A model generated the notes under the pieces. The model made no database searches. It saw only the letters and a program-made list of their open reading frames with translations, and had not been told where the DNA came from. Made by a program: the position numbers and the translations under genes. A stretch of 6,404 nt of DNA from an uncultured Clostridia bacterium (GTDB lineage Bacteria > Bacillota > Clostridia > Oscillospirales > Oscillospiraceae). The stretch spans positions 1 through 6,404 of the forward strand of contig CAMWSZ010000181.1 of the NCBI GenBank assembly GCA_947177005.1, written 5' to 3'. Below, one piece after another: positions 6,261-6,404 of the stretch (its first letter is position 1; every line of letters starts with the position of its first letter).

Positions 6261-6404
6261 TCACTTGCCCAGCGCGTCCAGGATGCTGTTGATTTCGCCC
6301 ATGATGGCGGTATTCTGCTCCCGCTCCCGGCGCTGGCGGTCCAGACGGGCCGTTTCCTTGTACCGGATCTTCCAGAAGTTTTCGGACAGCAGGCGGGTAA
6401 ACTC
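6261..6404 (-). CDS. Unidentified protein, C-terminal 47 residues only
   Basis: An open frame enters from the right window edge and stops with TGA at 6261-6263, giving 47 residues that begin EFTRLLSENFWKIRYKETAR and end in ILDALGK. The stretch is highly charged, with an Arg/Glu-rich central part (RQRREREQ), and reads as helix or coiled coil. No catalytic motif is visible and I do not recognise the family. It lies 39 bases upstream of the dynamin-like gene on the same strand, with no terminator in the gap, so the two are probably cotranscribed. Bacterial dynamin-like genes often occur as adjacent pairs or with a helical partner, so a functional link is plausible but unproven. Codon pattern and stop position support a real gene. 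Confidence 0.65.
   Translation of the reverse strand, partial: EFTRLLSENFWKIRYKETARLDRQRREREQNTAIMGEINSILDALGK

Overview
The window looks like chromosomal DNA of a moderately GC-rich Firmicute, most likely a gut clostridium of the Oscillospiraceae/Ruminococcaceae type. This is an inference. It rests on purine-rich Shine-Dalgarno sites (AAGGAGG, GGGGAG), a sigma-A-type promoter with a perfect TATAAT, short intrinsic terminators, the GlmU-family/prs/pth gene order known from Firmicutes, and the wording of the protein sequences. No rRNA, tRNA, CRISPR array, transposase or phage gene was seen.

Layout. (1) 1-395, minus strand: trmL, a tRNA wobble-nucleotide 2'-O-methyltransferase, with its C-terminus cut off by the window edge. 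(2) 396-705: a 310-base AT-rich divergent intergenic region with one promoter-like site for each flanking gene. (3) 706-3403, plus strand: a GlmU-family acetyltransferase, prs (PRPP synthetase) and pth (peptidyl-tRNA hydrolase). The first two are probably cotranscribed; an intrinsic terminator lies between prs and pth. (4) 3404-3506: a convergent gap with a strong, probably bidirectional terminator. (5) 3507-6221, minus strand: a 904-residue dynamin-like GTPase with all five G motifs and an unassigned N-terminal region of about 200 residues. (6) 6261-6404, minus strand: the last 47 codons of an unidentified gene 39 bases upstream of the GTPase, probably in the same transcript.

How the genes fit together. 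The plus-strand block is housekeeping: amino-sugar activation for cell-wall synthesis, PRPP supply for nucleotides, histidine and tryptophan, and recycling of stalled peptidyl-tRNA. Bacillus subtilis has the related order gcaD(glmU)-prs-ctc-spoVC(pth)-mfd. Here ctc is absent, and an oppositely oriented GTPase gene occupies the place after pth.

Two things stand out. The GlmU-family protein keeps a complete acetyltransferase half, but its uridyltransferase half has shrunk to about 120 residues without the nucleotide-binding signature. The dynamin-like GTPase, with its unassigned N-terminal domain, Ala-type P-loop and possible upstream partner, is the best candidate for an undescribed membrane-remodelling or defence system. 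That system, if real, continues beyond the right edge, so the window alone cannot settle it.
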